Shown in pieces: positions 45,308 through 56,638 of a stretch of DNA of 64,000 nucleotides. The stretch's first letter is position 1. Every line of letters starts with the position of its first letter. The notes under the pieces are model-generated. The model was not told where the DNA came from. It did no database searches and worked only from the letters and a program-made list of their open reading frames with translations. The stretch is taken from the NCBI RefSeq assembly GCF_003086295.3, contig NC_092048.1, positions 36,394,425 through 36,458,424 on the forward strand. Reading direction: 5' to 3'. The position numbers were made by a program, and so were the translations under genes. The stretch is from Arachis hypogaea. Its lineage: Eukaryota; Streptophyta; Magnoliopsida; Fabales; Fabaceae.

Positions 45308-46059
45308 TGTTTCACCTGAATTTTGCTTTTTTCGACTTCGACAGGAGGTGTCAACCAAACTTGTATCAAGATCTCAATTCAAGGAGCAGATATGACTCCT
45401 CTTGTGGGTTGTTCTTAGAATTTAGAGATCGTACCCAATAGAAGTGTAAAAACAAACAAATAAATAAATAATTATAGAAAGCAAAAAGTAAAAAAGAACT
45501 AGTGCAAAAAATAAAGAATTAAAAATTGCAAGACTTATATTAAAATGTGCAGAAATTGACAAGTACTTAAATAAAAATGACAGAATTTAAATAATAGAAA
45601 GAAAAAACAAAGTTGATAATGACGGAAAAAAATAGAGTCTTCCAATACTTACATGGACTCATGACTCTTGTTTTCGTGCGTCAATGTGACTAGGAATTTT
45701 TAGAGCGAGTGAGTGTGTGAATGAATGGAATTGAAGCTCCTCTAATTTATTGAAACTAACCCTATTAATAGAAAAAAAAAAATCCTAAACTTATTGATAT
45801 AACCTTGGATTTCACGTAAACTTGCTCTTCAAGTACTCTGGGACTTCAAGTAAACTTGGACTTCAAATAATCTTGAACCTCAAGTAATCTTGAATCTCAA
45901 ACAAACTTGGACCTCAAATAATCTTAAACCTCAAGTAAACTTGAACATCAAATATAAGGTAACTTGACCATCAAATTTAACTCATTTTTATTTTCTTTGA
46001 CCATAGTGTCCTTCATGCACATATAATCTTCGACTTTAACTATCGAAATTGGCACAACA
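45308..46059 (-). repeat. 5' LTR of the outer element
   Basis: Partner of 17955-18679. The minus-strand start TGTTGTGCCA is at 46059. Next to its other end lies TTGGCACGCCGAGTGGAAC (minus strand, 45288-45306), which could be the primer site. Confidence 0.75.
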
Positions 46060-48229
46060 GTAACGAATTTGTCGTTAACTATCCTTGCCCTTTTGAATAA
46101 AGGCAACTTTTGCCATGTGAGAAAAATACAATAAAATTTTGAGCTTGCAAAAGCTTCGTTATAATATATATAGATCAATTTTTCTACCAACCCAATAAAA
46201 TATGTATTAGTAAGTAACCAGTAATAATAACAAGTAAATTATTTACTTCAGCAATTTTTCATAAAGCCATTAGCCAAGATCATGTTACATTATTAGTATT
46301 ACAACAATAAGCAATTATTATGCTGTTGTATGACTTCTTATCCATTAGCCTAAGTTTCAACAAAATTTGTTATTAATTTTTAAGTTCATAGTTTATATGT
46401 TGTGTCCAACTAACCATCTCTTATACGGTATCTGATGGGTTCCATAACACTAGGCACCATTGTACCTTTTAAACCTAACCTTAATCTGATGTAGGGCAGT
46501 TGACATAATACTGAAGATATACACATCATTGACACTTAGCTTGTAATGTTGGCATTATTGTGACCATCTTAGACCAAATTTATACTCTCGGGACTTGCCG
46601 TAACTCCACATGAATTTGAAGTTAAATAGGTTCCCTCTCTTGCAAGAAGGTCCAACTATAGACCAAATCCTATCAGAACCATAGGGTAGTAATTCTTTTT
46701 TGAGCTCAATCGGGACATACTAAAATCAAAGTTTTTATGAATATATTAGGATTTTAAGATAAAAGAGAAAAAGATTACCACAATAACTAACATATTAACC
46801 AAGTGTTTGGCCCGAATATCAGGTCCAGTAGTTGATGTCTTGCGATGTTCACTAATTGCATGATGCATGTATTAACTAAAAGAAGGTTTACTAAAATATT
46901 TCTCCTATCAAGTTTATCTATCACATGTGAGCAAGTCTTTTGAGAACTTCATAGTCCTGAATCATTTAAGAAACATAAATGATTATTTTTCTAGAAAACA
47001 GGATGCACAATGCATGAAGCTGAAAGAATAATTTCCAACATAATGTGAACAAAAAATTTCATCTATAATGTAATTTGTGCACATCATCAAGATATAATAA
47101 TCTCAGACCTAATCTTCATATTCTAAAAGAAAAGAGAAAAGCATATCAAACGAGAAAAAAAAAGCAAAATAGAGAATTAAACAAATTAATGAAAGAAAAA
47201 TTCAAGAGAATAAAAGAATGAAAAATGGTAAAAGATACCTGAAATAAGGTATAGGCATGTGACCTACAAAGAATTATCATTATTTCCATTACAATGTCAA
47301 AAGGAACAAAACAAAATATTAAAAAAGAGCAAAGAATATAATAGAGAAATAGTTATTGATAATCGTTATCAAGTGATACAAAATAAGGGTATACATAAAG
47401 ATTATTCCAACAACAATAGCAAAAATACAAAGATCACTTGATTGTTGATTGATATTATGACCTCAAATACTTTTGTCAAGAAGAAATTGTGATAATCTAT
47501 AGAAAAAGTTCGTATGAATAAACTACTAACTAATTCAATAGACCCAAAATATTATAGAAACAATAGCAATCAAACTAATCATAAAAGAAGTTGGTTTTCT
47601 AATTTCCTTAGACAAATCAAGTTCAATGCACAGCACAATTTGTATTTTAAGTTCAGATTTCAATAAGCATAAGAAGAAATATCACATGGTTGGCCTCTAT
47701 ATGGATCATTAAACTAAAAGATGTGACTATCAAATCAATCCAAGAAACGTAACGGGGTGTATTTGATTTTTCAAAAATATACCTTTAAGAAAACTCTGAA
47801 TTCGATTTTCTAAATTGAGTGCTTGTATCATAATATAAGCAATCCTAACTACTGAAAAGGATAAAATAAATAAATGGGCAATTTTATTGTTCTATTTATA
47901 AGATTCTCATCCAAAGAATCAATGGCAAAAAAGAAAAAGAAAATTATTTGTTATATTCAAAATGCCCCTTTCTTATACTAGCGTAGGAGGAAAAACAAAA
48001 ATACACCCATTCTGAAAGGGGGATTCATATAATTATTAATAAATATATTAAAGGATGACATATAATTTGAATTAATGAGTCATTTTTTTATTTATTACTT
48101 CCAAAAACTAAAACATAACAATACACACCACTCGCACATGTTTACTTTTACTTATACCAAAAACATAATCAATTACCAAAAAAATTAGAAAAGCCAATCA
48201 TGACTTGATTGAAATGAACCTATTTCAAT
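46060..48229. other. AT-rich DNA with one possible exon remnant
   Basis: Apart from the candidate exons at 46570-46870 no coding content is seen. The 47259-47441 ORF has no recognisable features. No element ends were found. Confidence 0.4.
46570..46870 (-). pseudogene. Possible two-exon gene fragment, unidentified
   Basis: On the minus strand an open segment from 46722 down to a TAA near 46571 encodes about 50 residues with G-S-D-R-I-W...K-F-x-W-S-Y-G. It is preceded by a plausible splice acceptor (TTTGATTTTAG). About 60 nt further upstream a GTAATC donor ends another open segment (P-D-I-R-A-K-H-L-V-N-M). Reading across the intron keeps frame. The pattern recalls plant B3 domains, but this is weak. 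It may also be chance. Confidence 0.3.
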
Positions 48230-49106
48230 AGAGTAAGTAAAGTATTATTTTTGTCCTCAATGTTTAGAGTAAATTCTAAAGTTGTCTCGAATATTTAAAT
48301 CATTTTATTTAAATCTCTAACGTTTCAAAATTGATTCAATACTGTTCTGCCGTTAGGGATCAGTTAACAGAATTGATCGCAGGGCAAAATTGAGACGATT
48401 TTAAAATATTAGGGATTTAAATAGGATGAAAACATTGAGGACGAAAACAATACATGCATAGAAATCAATTTTAATTTTATCCTACAATAATATCAATTTT
48501 TACGTACATAGTTATTCAATTATTTTTTAATCACATCTTAGTAAATTATATTTAATCACATTATTTTTTATTCTAAATAAATTTATTTTTTATAATTTTA
48601 TTCTTAAAGATTTTCACTCATCATAAAATGTTTGTAGAATGACTAGTACATAAACTTGTGGAAAAAAATGATATATATACAATAAAGTAATATGATTCTA
48701 GTCATTTTACAAACATTTCATGATGAGTAAAAATCTTTAAGAGTAAAATTATAAAAAATAAATTTATTTAAAATGAAAGTAATGTGATTAAGTGTAATTT
48801 ACTTAGATGTGATTAAAAAATAATTGGATAACTATGTATCGTAAAAGATTGATATTATTGAAGGATAAAATTAAAATTTATTTCTATGAATTGTTTTTGT
48901 CCCCAACGTTTTTGTCCTATTTAAGTCTCTAATGTTTTAAATCGTCCCAATTTTGTCCCCCTGTTAATTCTGTTAACGGATCCCTAATAGCAGGACAATA
49001 TTGAGTCAATTTTAAAATGTTAGGGACTTAAATAAGACGATTTAAACGTTAAGAACAACTTTATGACTTATCCCAAACATTAAGGATAAAAATAATACTT
49101 TACTCT
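48230..49106. repeat. Long, well-preserved inverted repeat (foldback), about 0.41-kb arms
   Basis: The left arm starts AGAGTAAGTAAAGTATTATT; the right arm ends with its complement, ATAATACTTTACTCT. Arms stay complementary inwards, through TTAACAGAATT near 48370 and its mate near 48970, to TTTTCACTCATCATAAAATG (48610-48630) and its mate near 48715-48730. The loop is only about 70 bp. The arms are much less diverged than those at 7541-8700. No ORF. Blocks such as TTAGGGACTTAAATA occur in both arms. Typical of a foldback or MITE-type repeat found in many copies in legumes (family recalled, not checked). Confidence 0.88.
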
Positions 49107-50280
49107 ATTTTAATAAATTTCTAAAATATCTAATTTCAATCATCATAGTCCTAAATAAATAATAATGACATAAAAATTATTTCTATTATGTGCGAAATTA
49201 CAAAAAGTTATTATCTGAGGATTATAAACAGTAAGATTCTTTTCCATTACTTATAAAGATAGTCTTGCAACTTTAAAGCATGAAGGTTAGAGGCAGAAAA
49301 AAAAATATATGTTGTACTTTATTCTGATAACTGTTTTAAATCTATATATGATTCATTTAATTTGATAATTGTTGTAATCAATAAAAAATTATTCAAAATC
49401 AATATTTTGAGATTTTGTTTTGAAAATAAATACTTATTTTTGGGATTCCTAGCCACTTTGATATATTCAATACAAACAACAAATAGACTAAATAAACAAC
49501 TATATCAAATACACAAAAAACTTAATAAACCAAAAAATGTTTAGAATAGAGAAAATCTATAAAACAGCTTTCATGATAGATTTTATTAATTCAAGAAAAT
49601 CAACAGATGTATTCATAAAATTAAATATCAAAATCTCTTTGCAAATTTGGAACCCAAAAATTGGTTTCATAATAGTTTCATATATGCAATTTGAAGTTTC
49701 TCAAAAAATCAGAAAATTTTTAATAACACCTTAATGTAATCAAAGAACTCGCTTGGAACAATCTGGGCATTAGAATCTATGACCTAGTACAATTATATTA
49801 GTATGAATTTGTGAATAATACTATAGAATTCAATACTCAATCAAAGGAATATAATCTAAATTTACCTCAAATTTAAGCTTTTCTACTTTTATGGCAGAAA
49901 GAGCTTTATTAATTTTGAAAAAAATACATATATCTATTAAGGTCTTCATTTTAAATGTTCTATTTCTTGGAGGGTTCTAAATGGTATCATTCCAAAGGAA
50001 TGAGCTTCAATAAAATTAACTAAAAAAAAGAAACTGATATGTACTCTTAGACTATGATGAACAACAATGAACAGTTAGAGCAATCGATACATATGAAGAA
50101 GTCATACGCAACTGACGCTCATGTTAGATTCTTCGCATTGCAATCGAAACACATCTGAAGTGAAAATATAAAAAATGAATTTAAAAATCACAAAAATTCA
50201 AAATATAATAGATCTGACAAAAAAAATTTGAAAAACATCAAACCAAAAATCTCGAAATTAAAATCTGGACATCAAAAGTG
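49107..50280. other. AT-rich intergenic DNA, no gene seen
   Basis: Two short ORFs (49362-49544 and 49537-49734) lack any recognisable domain. No repeats with clear ends. Confidence 0.4.
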
Positions 50281-50284
50281 ATTA

Positions 50285-50530
50285 AACCTTATTGAAAAGT
50301 CCCTTACAAAATGTCCAGAATTCCCATAGTTGTAGCAGATCTGCTGCTTCCTCCTTAGTTGCAACCCCTAACCATATGGCTCATCCTCACCACAGCTGAG
50401 GCAAACGCCATCACTTCCTCCTTTGTTATAATTCCAGGCCATGTGACCCATTCCAACCGCAGCTGTAGCAATCGCCACGGCAATTACGTCCTCCACCGTC
50501 ACTACTGCGACCATGATAACGAATTAAAAA
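50285..50530 (-). pseudogene. Zinc-knuckle (glycine-rich cold-shock protein-like) fragment
   Basis: On the minus strand, across two frames, three zinc-knuckle-like blocks occur in the spacing of plant CSD/GRP2 proteins: C-Y-S-C-G with G-H-M-A (near 50470-50440), C-L-S-C-G-E-D (near 50400) and C-Y-N-Y-G-N-S-G-H-F-V-R-D (near 50335-50300). Glycine-rich stretches separate the first two. Frameshifts, a TAG and lost Cys residues show decay. The cold-shock domain itself is not seen. Such proteins bind RNA; this piece is probably a captured or retro-copied fragment. Confidence 0.5.
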
Positions 50531-50784
50531 AAATAAAGAAGGGGAGTAGCAACCAAAAGAATATAGTGAAGACTGGAAGTAGGAGGTTATAAATATACTT
50601 GTTTTTTTCAATTGAAAATTAAAATTTGAAATTTTATGTTCTGTTTACTCATCTGAAGAGGTGGAAAATAAATGTAGGTGAAAAGAATAAGAAACTAGTG
50701 GTATTGAAAGAGAAATTGAAGAAAGGAGTTATCAATTTACTCAAACATAAATGAATAAATGACTAGAAGAGGTAAATGACAGAT

Positions 50785-51318
50785 CACTACAAGAAAAATG
50801 GTCTATGGTCACGCTTTTTTTGTCACGCTTTAAAAGCGTGGCCAAAAGTGGTTAGTGGCCACGTTTTTATGTGGGTGGCCACGCTTTTTTTTTAAATTTC
50901 ATAAGGCTATTGCCACACTTTTAAAGCGTGGCCGTATTTCTCGCTATTGTCACGCTTTAAAAGCGTGGCCATATCTTGCTCTATTGCCACGCTTTAAAAG
51001 CGTGACCATATCTCTCTATTGCCATGCTTTGAAAGAGTGGCCATATCTCTCTGTATTGGCATGTTTTAAAAGCGTGGCCATATCTCTCACATACGGCCAC
51101 GCTTTTAAGCGTGGCAATATGAAAACAGCGTGGCAAAAAAAAAGCGTGGCGACAGGTCACCAAAAGCATGGTGATAGAGCAACCGCCACGTTAGCAGTTG
51201 TGACCCTTTCAAAAGCGTGGTGGTAGCTCAAAAAACGTAGTGAAAAGCTATCGCCACGCTTTTTTAAGCTTTTCGCCACGCTTTAAAAGCGTGGCAATAG
51301 AAGTATTTTCTTGTAGTG
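50785..51318. mobile_element. CACTA (En/Spm) MITE with palindromic subterminal repeats
   Basis: Ends CACTACAAGAAAA and TTTTCTTGTAGTG, the hallmark of plant CACTA elements. Inside, about ten copies of GCCACGCTTTTAAAGCGTGGC or variants lie head to head. Such subterminal motifs serve as transposase binding sites in this superfamily. A clean 3-bp TSD is not visible (GAT and ATA). 534 bp and non-coding; ORFs over it only reflect the repeats. Confidence 0.85.
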
Positions 51319-51659
51319 ATAGACTAATACTGCAAGAACACCTTAAAGAGCTCAAATTTCATGTCTTCTCCTTTAAAATAAGTCAGCATTCCTTTCACTA
51401 AAAACCTATGAAGTACATATACTTTGTTAAGTTGTATAGTTGTATAGTTTGTGTGTCAAACATATTTTGGATATAAAAAAGTACAGGAAGACAATGAGAA
51501 TTCTAAACAATGTGAATAATAATAGAGTAAAAAAAAATTAAAATTATAAATCATATTATGAATTAATTATTTTTAATTTCAGATTTTGAAATTTGAAAAA
51601 TAAAGATTTGCAATTAAACCAAATTACAATTGTCACAGTTACTCCCAATATCACGTTAA

Positions 51660-52180
51660 CCTCCTATTCTCCATTTGCGATCTCCGGTTTGTAGAGTCAC
51701 CCTGGTGCCACTGCACTTTTCCGTTGTCCAGTCCGACACTGCCCATCCTCTCGCCGATGCCGCCCAGCCTCCCACTTGCACGCCGTATCAATGAGAGATC
51801 GCGCCGCAGCAACCCATGCGTCCTCATTACCGCTGCCCACCCGCTGCCTGCTGTGCAGGCCCCACCGCAGGTTGCAGCCTCCCGTTGCGCTGTTCGAGAC
51901 GTACGTTATCCCTGTCGTCTGTCCTCCCCGTCGCGCTGTTATTGTTGCTGTGCCACACGTCATCGACGTCGCCCTTCCTCCCACCAATTCGACTCCTTCT
52001 CCTCTTCCATCTTTGGACGCTGCGCATTCGGGTTCGAAGCCCACGGAGCAAATTCGCAACCTCGCCTAGCCGAAGTTGTGATTGCGTGGCTGCTCTATCG
52101 CTAAATCTCCTCCCCTACCTCATGCTTCGCCGTCGACTCTCTCCACTCTGCAAATGTGCTGGATGTTCAATTCACTAGGT
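51660..52180. other. GC-rich island of unknown origin
   Basis: About 500 bp with far higher GC than both neighbours, followed by AT-rich DNA with repeated GGATGGTTATTTT (52185-52300). Long overlapping ORFs on both strands are a by-product of few AT-rich stops; their Arg/Ala/Pro-rich translations match no domain I know. It could be a captured gene fragment in a Mutator-like element or the body of an old repeat. Confidence 0.35.
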
Positions 52181-53600
52181 ATGTAGATGGTTATTTTAAT
52201 TCTTAATTGGATGGTTATTTTGTTCGATTCAGTTTAAGTATATACGATTAACAAATTTGGATGGTCATTTCACTAGGTAGCCAGATGATTATTTTAATAA
52301 TTATGTGAATAGTTGTTTGATGACGATTCCGCGACGGTGATGGGAAAGGGAGCTACAGGGTGGACGATGATGGCCGGTGAGGGGTTTCTAATGCCAGAAA
52401 AGTGGGATAATTGATGAGGGTGGGGATGGCAGACGGTTTGGGGGAAGAGGGTGTTTGGGTGAATTTCTTTGGTAAATTAGGGTTGGGATGGATAGTTAAT
52501 TTTTTGAAATAACTTTTTGTGGTTTTTTGGCTTAGGTATTTTGTAGAATTTTCTTACTTTTTTTTGTATTGGGCCAAAGTCGAAGCCCATTGTTCACATG
52601 GTTTAGATTTCTCATTATCTCCCTAGCAGCGTCTAACATGCGTGTGTATTATGTCCAACTGTGTTTTAATAAAAAATAAAAAATTCTTTTCTGAATACAC
52701 TTTGACACACTTAAATACCATCACGTATTAGTATGTTCAACCTTATTCTTAACTTGTATTTTTTAAATGAGTTTAGAAAAAATATATATTATTATTTATT
52801 AAAATAAAAAATATTTTAAATACTTTATATAATTAAAAAATATTAAAATAGTTAGAAAATTATTTGATATTTTAATATTAATAAAATATCAAAATATAAT
52901 TATAATTTATCTAAAAAATACTTTATATTTTATATATATTTTATGTCCCTGTATTTTATAAAATTTTAAAATTTTAAAATTTGTATCTCCACATTTCTCG
53001 TGTCATGTCTATCGTGTCCAATGTCCACGTGAGTGTCCGTGCATCATAGCTCTATCCTCCTTTAAGAGTTTGATATTAGATGGGCCCAATCAAAGAAGTT
53101 ACATGTTATAAAATATAATGTGATGTAGTAGTTTTTTTCTTTATGTTTTTCTTATCTTTTTAGATCATAAATAGACCAAATTTTACTATGTGATTTTCTA
53201 ATCTAGTCATAAAATTTTAAATATAATTATAAAGATAATTTTAGAACCAAAATTACTTATTAGTAGTTGTGTTGAATGTGCAATTTTAATGAAATTTTAA
53301 ATTATATTCATATTAAAATATTATTTTTAGATATTTAAAAATTTATATTGTTAATTTAAATAATTTTATTAATTATTATTTGAGCTGGTTCAACCACGTA
53401 CAATAAAATTATGGTTAAACTATTAAATCTCTGAATCGATTATTCGACTAATTCATTGAACAGTTCAATTTTTAAAACCTTAATATCTCTGTTTTATAGT
53501 ATCCTTTCCTCTAACTTTTCAATACAAAATTTATTATTGAATTGTCAAGTGCACCTTTAATCTATAAATGGATTGAAAAATGGTTCAAATATTTTCCGTC
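52181..53600. other. AT-rich intergenic DNA, no gene seen
   Basis: Repeated GGATGGTTATTT-like blocks at the left and a TGTCC/CACGTG-rich segment near 52980-53040. No ORF of interest. Confidence 0.4.
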
Positions 53601-53813
53601 TGTTGTAAAATAACTAAATAGATAAATAAGGAAGAGGTAACAAATATAAAATATGAAAATATAATTAAATAACTCTAGTAGTAATATTCACTAGAATTAC
53701 TATATCAATAGGGACGGATCCAGAAATTCTAACATGGAGGGGCCGAATTTTAAATAATTTTTTTTATTCTATAAAAATAATTAACATATAGTTATTAAAG
53801 TTAGTTTTTTAAA

Positions 53814-53853
<40 letters not shown>

Positions 53854-54767
53854 TTTTCATAATTTTATTTTTAGTATGATAATTACATCATAAAAATATA
53901 ACAATATCAATAGTACATTATAAAATTATAAAATACTAATAATTTATAACGTGTTTAGGTAAAAATTATCACATATCTTATTAATTAAAATTAATTCATT
54001 CAAAATTTTTATAAAATTTGAAAATAAATTATAAATTATTAATTATTTGAAAGACACAGTACCCTTATAGAATACAAGATATAAGATATTTTTATAAAGT
54101 TTTTCTTTTAACAACGTAAATTTATAAGAAAAATGAATATTTTTTACAAAAAAATAATATCTAAAGTACATAATGTGATTACTAAAATATAACTACATAA
54201 GTTATTATTAATATAATAATATGAATGTTAAATATATTAATATAAAAAAATAAAAGATTTTTTTAAAAATAAATATAGAGATTATTATATAAAAATTAAT
54301 TTGAAATAGTTAAGTAAAAATATTAGTGAATTAAACAATTAAGACATAAATCTATTATATAATAAAAAATAATACATATAAAACTATTAAATTACATAAT
54401 ATTTTTTCTTATTTTTTAAACACATATCTTATATATAAATATAGTTTTTTAAAATTTTGGGGGGCCGAGGCCACTACTTGCCCCCTCTTGGTCCGTCCCT
54501 GTATATCAATACAATAGATATAATTAATATATTTAATAATATTATAATAAAGTATATAAGAGAGAGAATAGTATGAAAGAGAGAGTGAAGAATGTTTGAT
54601 ATTCTTATTGTTATGTAAATACATTTGATAATGCCTTCTATTTAAACAGGTAATGTGCTTTTATTTTCAACTCTCATTTATTTAAATTCATCCTTGAAAA
54701 GTGATTCCTTCATTGTTAACCTCCCAAGTCATAAATGGGCATCCATGTATTTGATCTTATCATAACA
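53601..54767 (-). repeat. 3' LTR of the copia element (with MITE inside)
   Basis: On the minus strand it starts TGTTATGATAAG at 54767, directly after the polypurine tract ATGGGGGAG, and ends TTTTACAACA at 53601. Without the MITE and its TSD copy it is about 0.37 kb. The TG...CA ends support the limits. Confidence 0.7.
53710..54501. mobile_element. Mutator-like MITE (792 bp)
   Basis: Ends AGGGACGGATCCAGAA and, inverted, AGGGACGGACCAAGAG, flanked by a perfect 9-bp duplication TATATCAAT (53701-53709 and 54502-54510). The 9-bp TSD points to Mutator-like elements. Inside is AT-rich with a (TA)n tract at 53816-53849. No transposase. Confidence 0.8.
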
Positions 54768-56638
54768 CTCCCCCATGGATGACCATTTAGGAATATGCCT
54801 CATTAAAACCTTACTAAAGAAAAACCCAGTGGAAAAAAACTTTCGTGAAGAAAAAAGAGTACAATATCCTTTATGATGGGGACTAGCATTATTAAAAATC
54901 TTGTCAAGAAAAACCCAATGGAAAAAAATCTGACCAAGGAAAAAAGAGTACAGTCTCCCCCTCTTGTCGACATCATTTAATATCTCGAAATCGGCGCATC
55001 CCAATCTCATGTACCAATCTTTCAAAAGAGGATTTTGGGAGTGACTTTGTAAACAAATATGCCAGATTGTCACTTGAGTGAATCTATTGGACATCAATTG
55101 TTTATTAATTTTGAAAATCATGAGTGAATAAGAATTTGGGAGAAATATGCTTTGTTCTATCGCCTTTGATATATCCATCCTTAAGTTGAGCAATGCATGT
55201 TGTATTATATTCAAACAGGACAGTTGGAGCTATCTTATGATCAATTAGTCCACATGATGATAGAATATATTGGATCAAACTCCTGAGCCAAAAATACTCG
55301 CGACTTGCTTCATGAATCGCTAGTATTTCAGCATGATTAGAGGATGTTGCTGCAATTGTCTGTTTCTTGGACCTCCATGATATAGTTGTACCACCATATG
55401 TGAACAGATATCCTGTTTGGGATCTCCCTTTGTGTGGATCAGACAAGTATCCAGCATCTGCATAGCCAACTAATTGTGACTTGGATCCATAGGGATAAAA
55501 CAACCCCATATCAACCGTTCTATGAAGATACCGAAAGATTTGCTTGATTCCACTCCAATGTCTTATGGTTGGAGAGGAACTATACCTTGCTAGTAAATTC
55601 ACCGCGAATGATATGTCAGGTCGTGTATTATTAGCAAGATACATTAGCGCTCTACTGGCACTAAGATATAGTACTTCAGGACCAAGGATATCTTCATTCT
55701 CTTTTTTAGGACGGAATTGATCATTTTCCACATCTAAAGATCTTACGATCATTGGGGTACTTAATGGATGTGACTTATCCATATAAAATCTTTTCAAGAT
55801 CTTCTCTGTGTATGTTGTTTGATGAATAAAGATCCCATTTTTTATATACTCGATCTGCAGGCCGAGACAAAATTTAGTCTTTTCAAGATCTTTCATCACA
55901 AACTCTTCTTTTAGAGTTTTTATAATTATTGGAATCTCTTCAAGAGTCCCAATGATATTTAAATCATCAACGTACACAGTAATTATAATGAATCCAGATG
56001 CAGATTTCTTTATGAAAATACATAGACAGATATCATCATTCTTGAATCCATTTTTGGCTAGATACTCAGTAAGATGATTATACCACATTCGTCCAGATTT
56101 CTTTAGACCGTATAAAGATATTTGCAATTTGACTGAGTATAACCCATGTGAATATTCATTGGATGGTTTAGATATCTTTAGTCCTTCAGGGACTTTCATA
56201 TAGATATCCCGATCTAATGAGCCTTATAAATAGGCTATTACCACATCCATTAAATGCATATGTAGTTTATGATATGCAGATAAACTGACCAAATAACGCA
56301 ATGTTATCGCATCCACTATAGGGGAATATGTTTCCTTATAATCTATACCGGGCCTCTGTGAAAAACCTTGTGCTACAAGTCGAGCTTTGTAACGTACAAC
56401 TTCATTTTTCTCATTTTATTTTCTCACAAATACCTATCGGTATCCAACAGGTTTTACATCTTCTGGTGTACAGACTACAGATCCAAAGACTTCACGTTTT
56501 GCAAGTGAGTCTAACTCAGCCTTCATGGCTTCTTTCCATTTTGGCCAATCATTCCTTTGTCGACATTCTTTGACTGATCTTGGCTCAAGATCCTTACTTT
56601 CATGCATGGTATTTAATGCCGCATTATATGCAAATATT
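54768..56638 (-). pseudogene. Copia reverse transcriptase and RNase H
   Basis: The segment 55105-56199 is a long open stretch (364 codons). It has the L-Y-G-L-K-x-S-G-R-M-W block near 56100, catalytic Y-V-D-D near 55975, Y-L-A-N-x-T-R-P-D-I near 55635 and the RNase H blocks A-D-A-G-Y near 55460 and S-S-N-H-A-E near 55330. The RT N-terminus lies at 56200-56630 (W-P-K-W-K-E-A-M near 56545) with a TAG near 56222 and other stops. A frameshift near 55110-55200 leads to the C-terminal tail. Enzyme of a dead copy. Confidence 0.85.

Larger units (their letters stand above)
17955..46059 (-). mobile_element. Outer LTR retrotransposon, gag-only, split by nested insertions
   Basis: Two related LTRs of about 0.73-0.75 kb (17955-18679 and 45308-46059) face the same way. 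On the minus strand they start TGTTGTGCCA. After removing nested insertions (19228-19593 and 19949-44030) only about 2.1 kb of internal DNA remains. It holds gag-like sequence and no protease, RT or integrase, so the element looks non-autonomous. I found no matching TSD (CCATAAATATTTTT-type DNA on the left, GTAAC on the right). The gag type (retrotrans_gag with W-F-L-N-L-Q-P-K-S-I-H-S-W) points to Ty3/gypsy. Confidence 0.7.

Noticed and set aside
17945..46064. Target duplication for the outer element
   Set aside because: The right flank has GTAAC but no matching 5-mer adjoins the left LTR, so the left end is uncertain.
50800..51310. CRISPR-like array of regularly spaced palindromes
   Set aside because: Spacing is irregular, the sequence has CACTA ends, and the context is a plant nuclear genome.
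51697..52178. Five overlapping ORFs on both strands as candidate genes
   Set aside because: Stop-poor GC-rich DNA gives such ORFs by chance; none has a recognisable domain.
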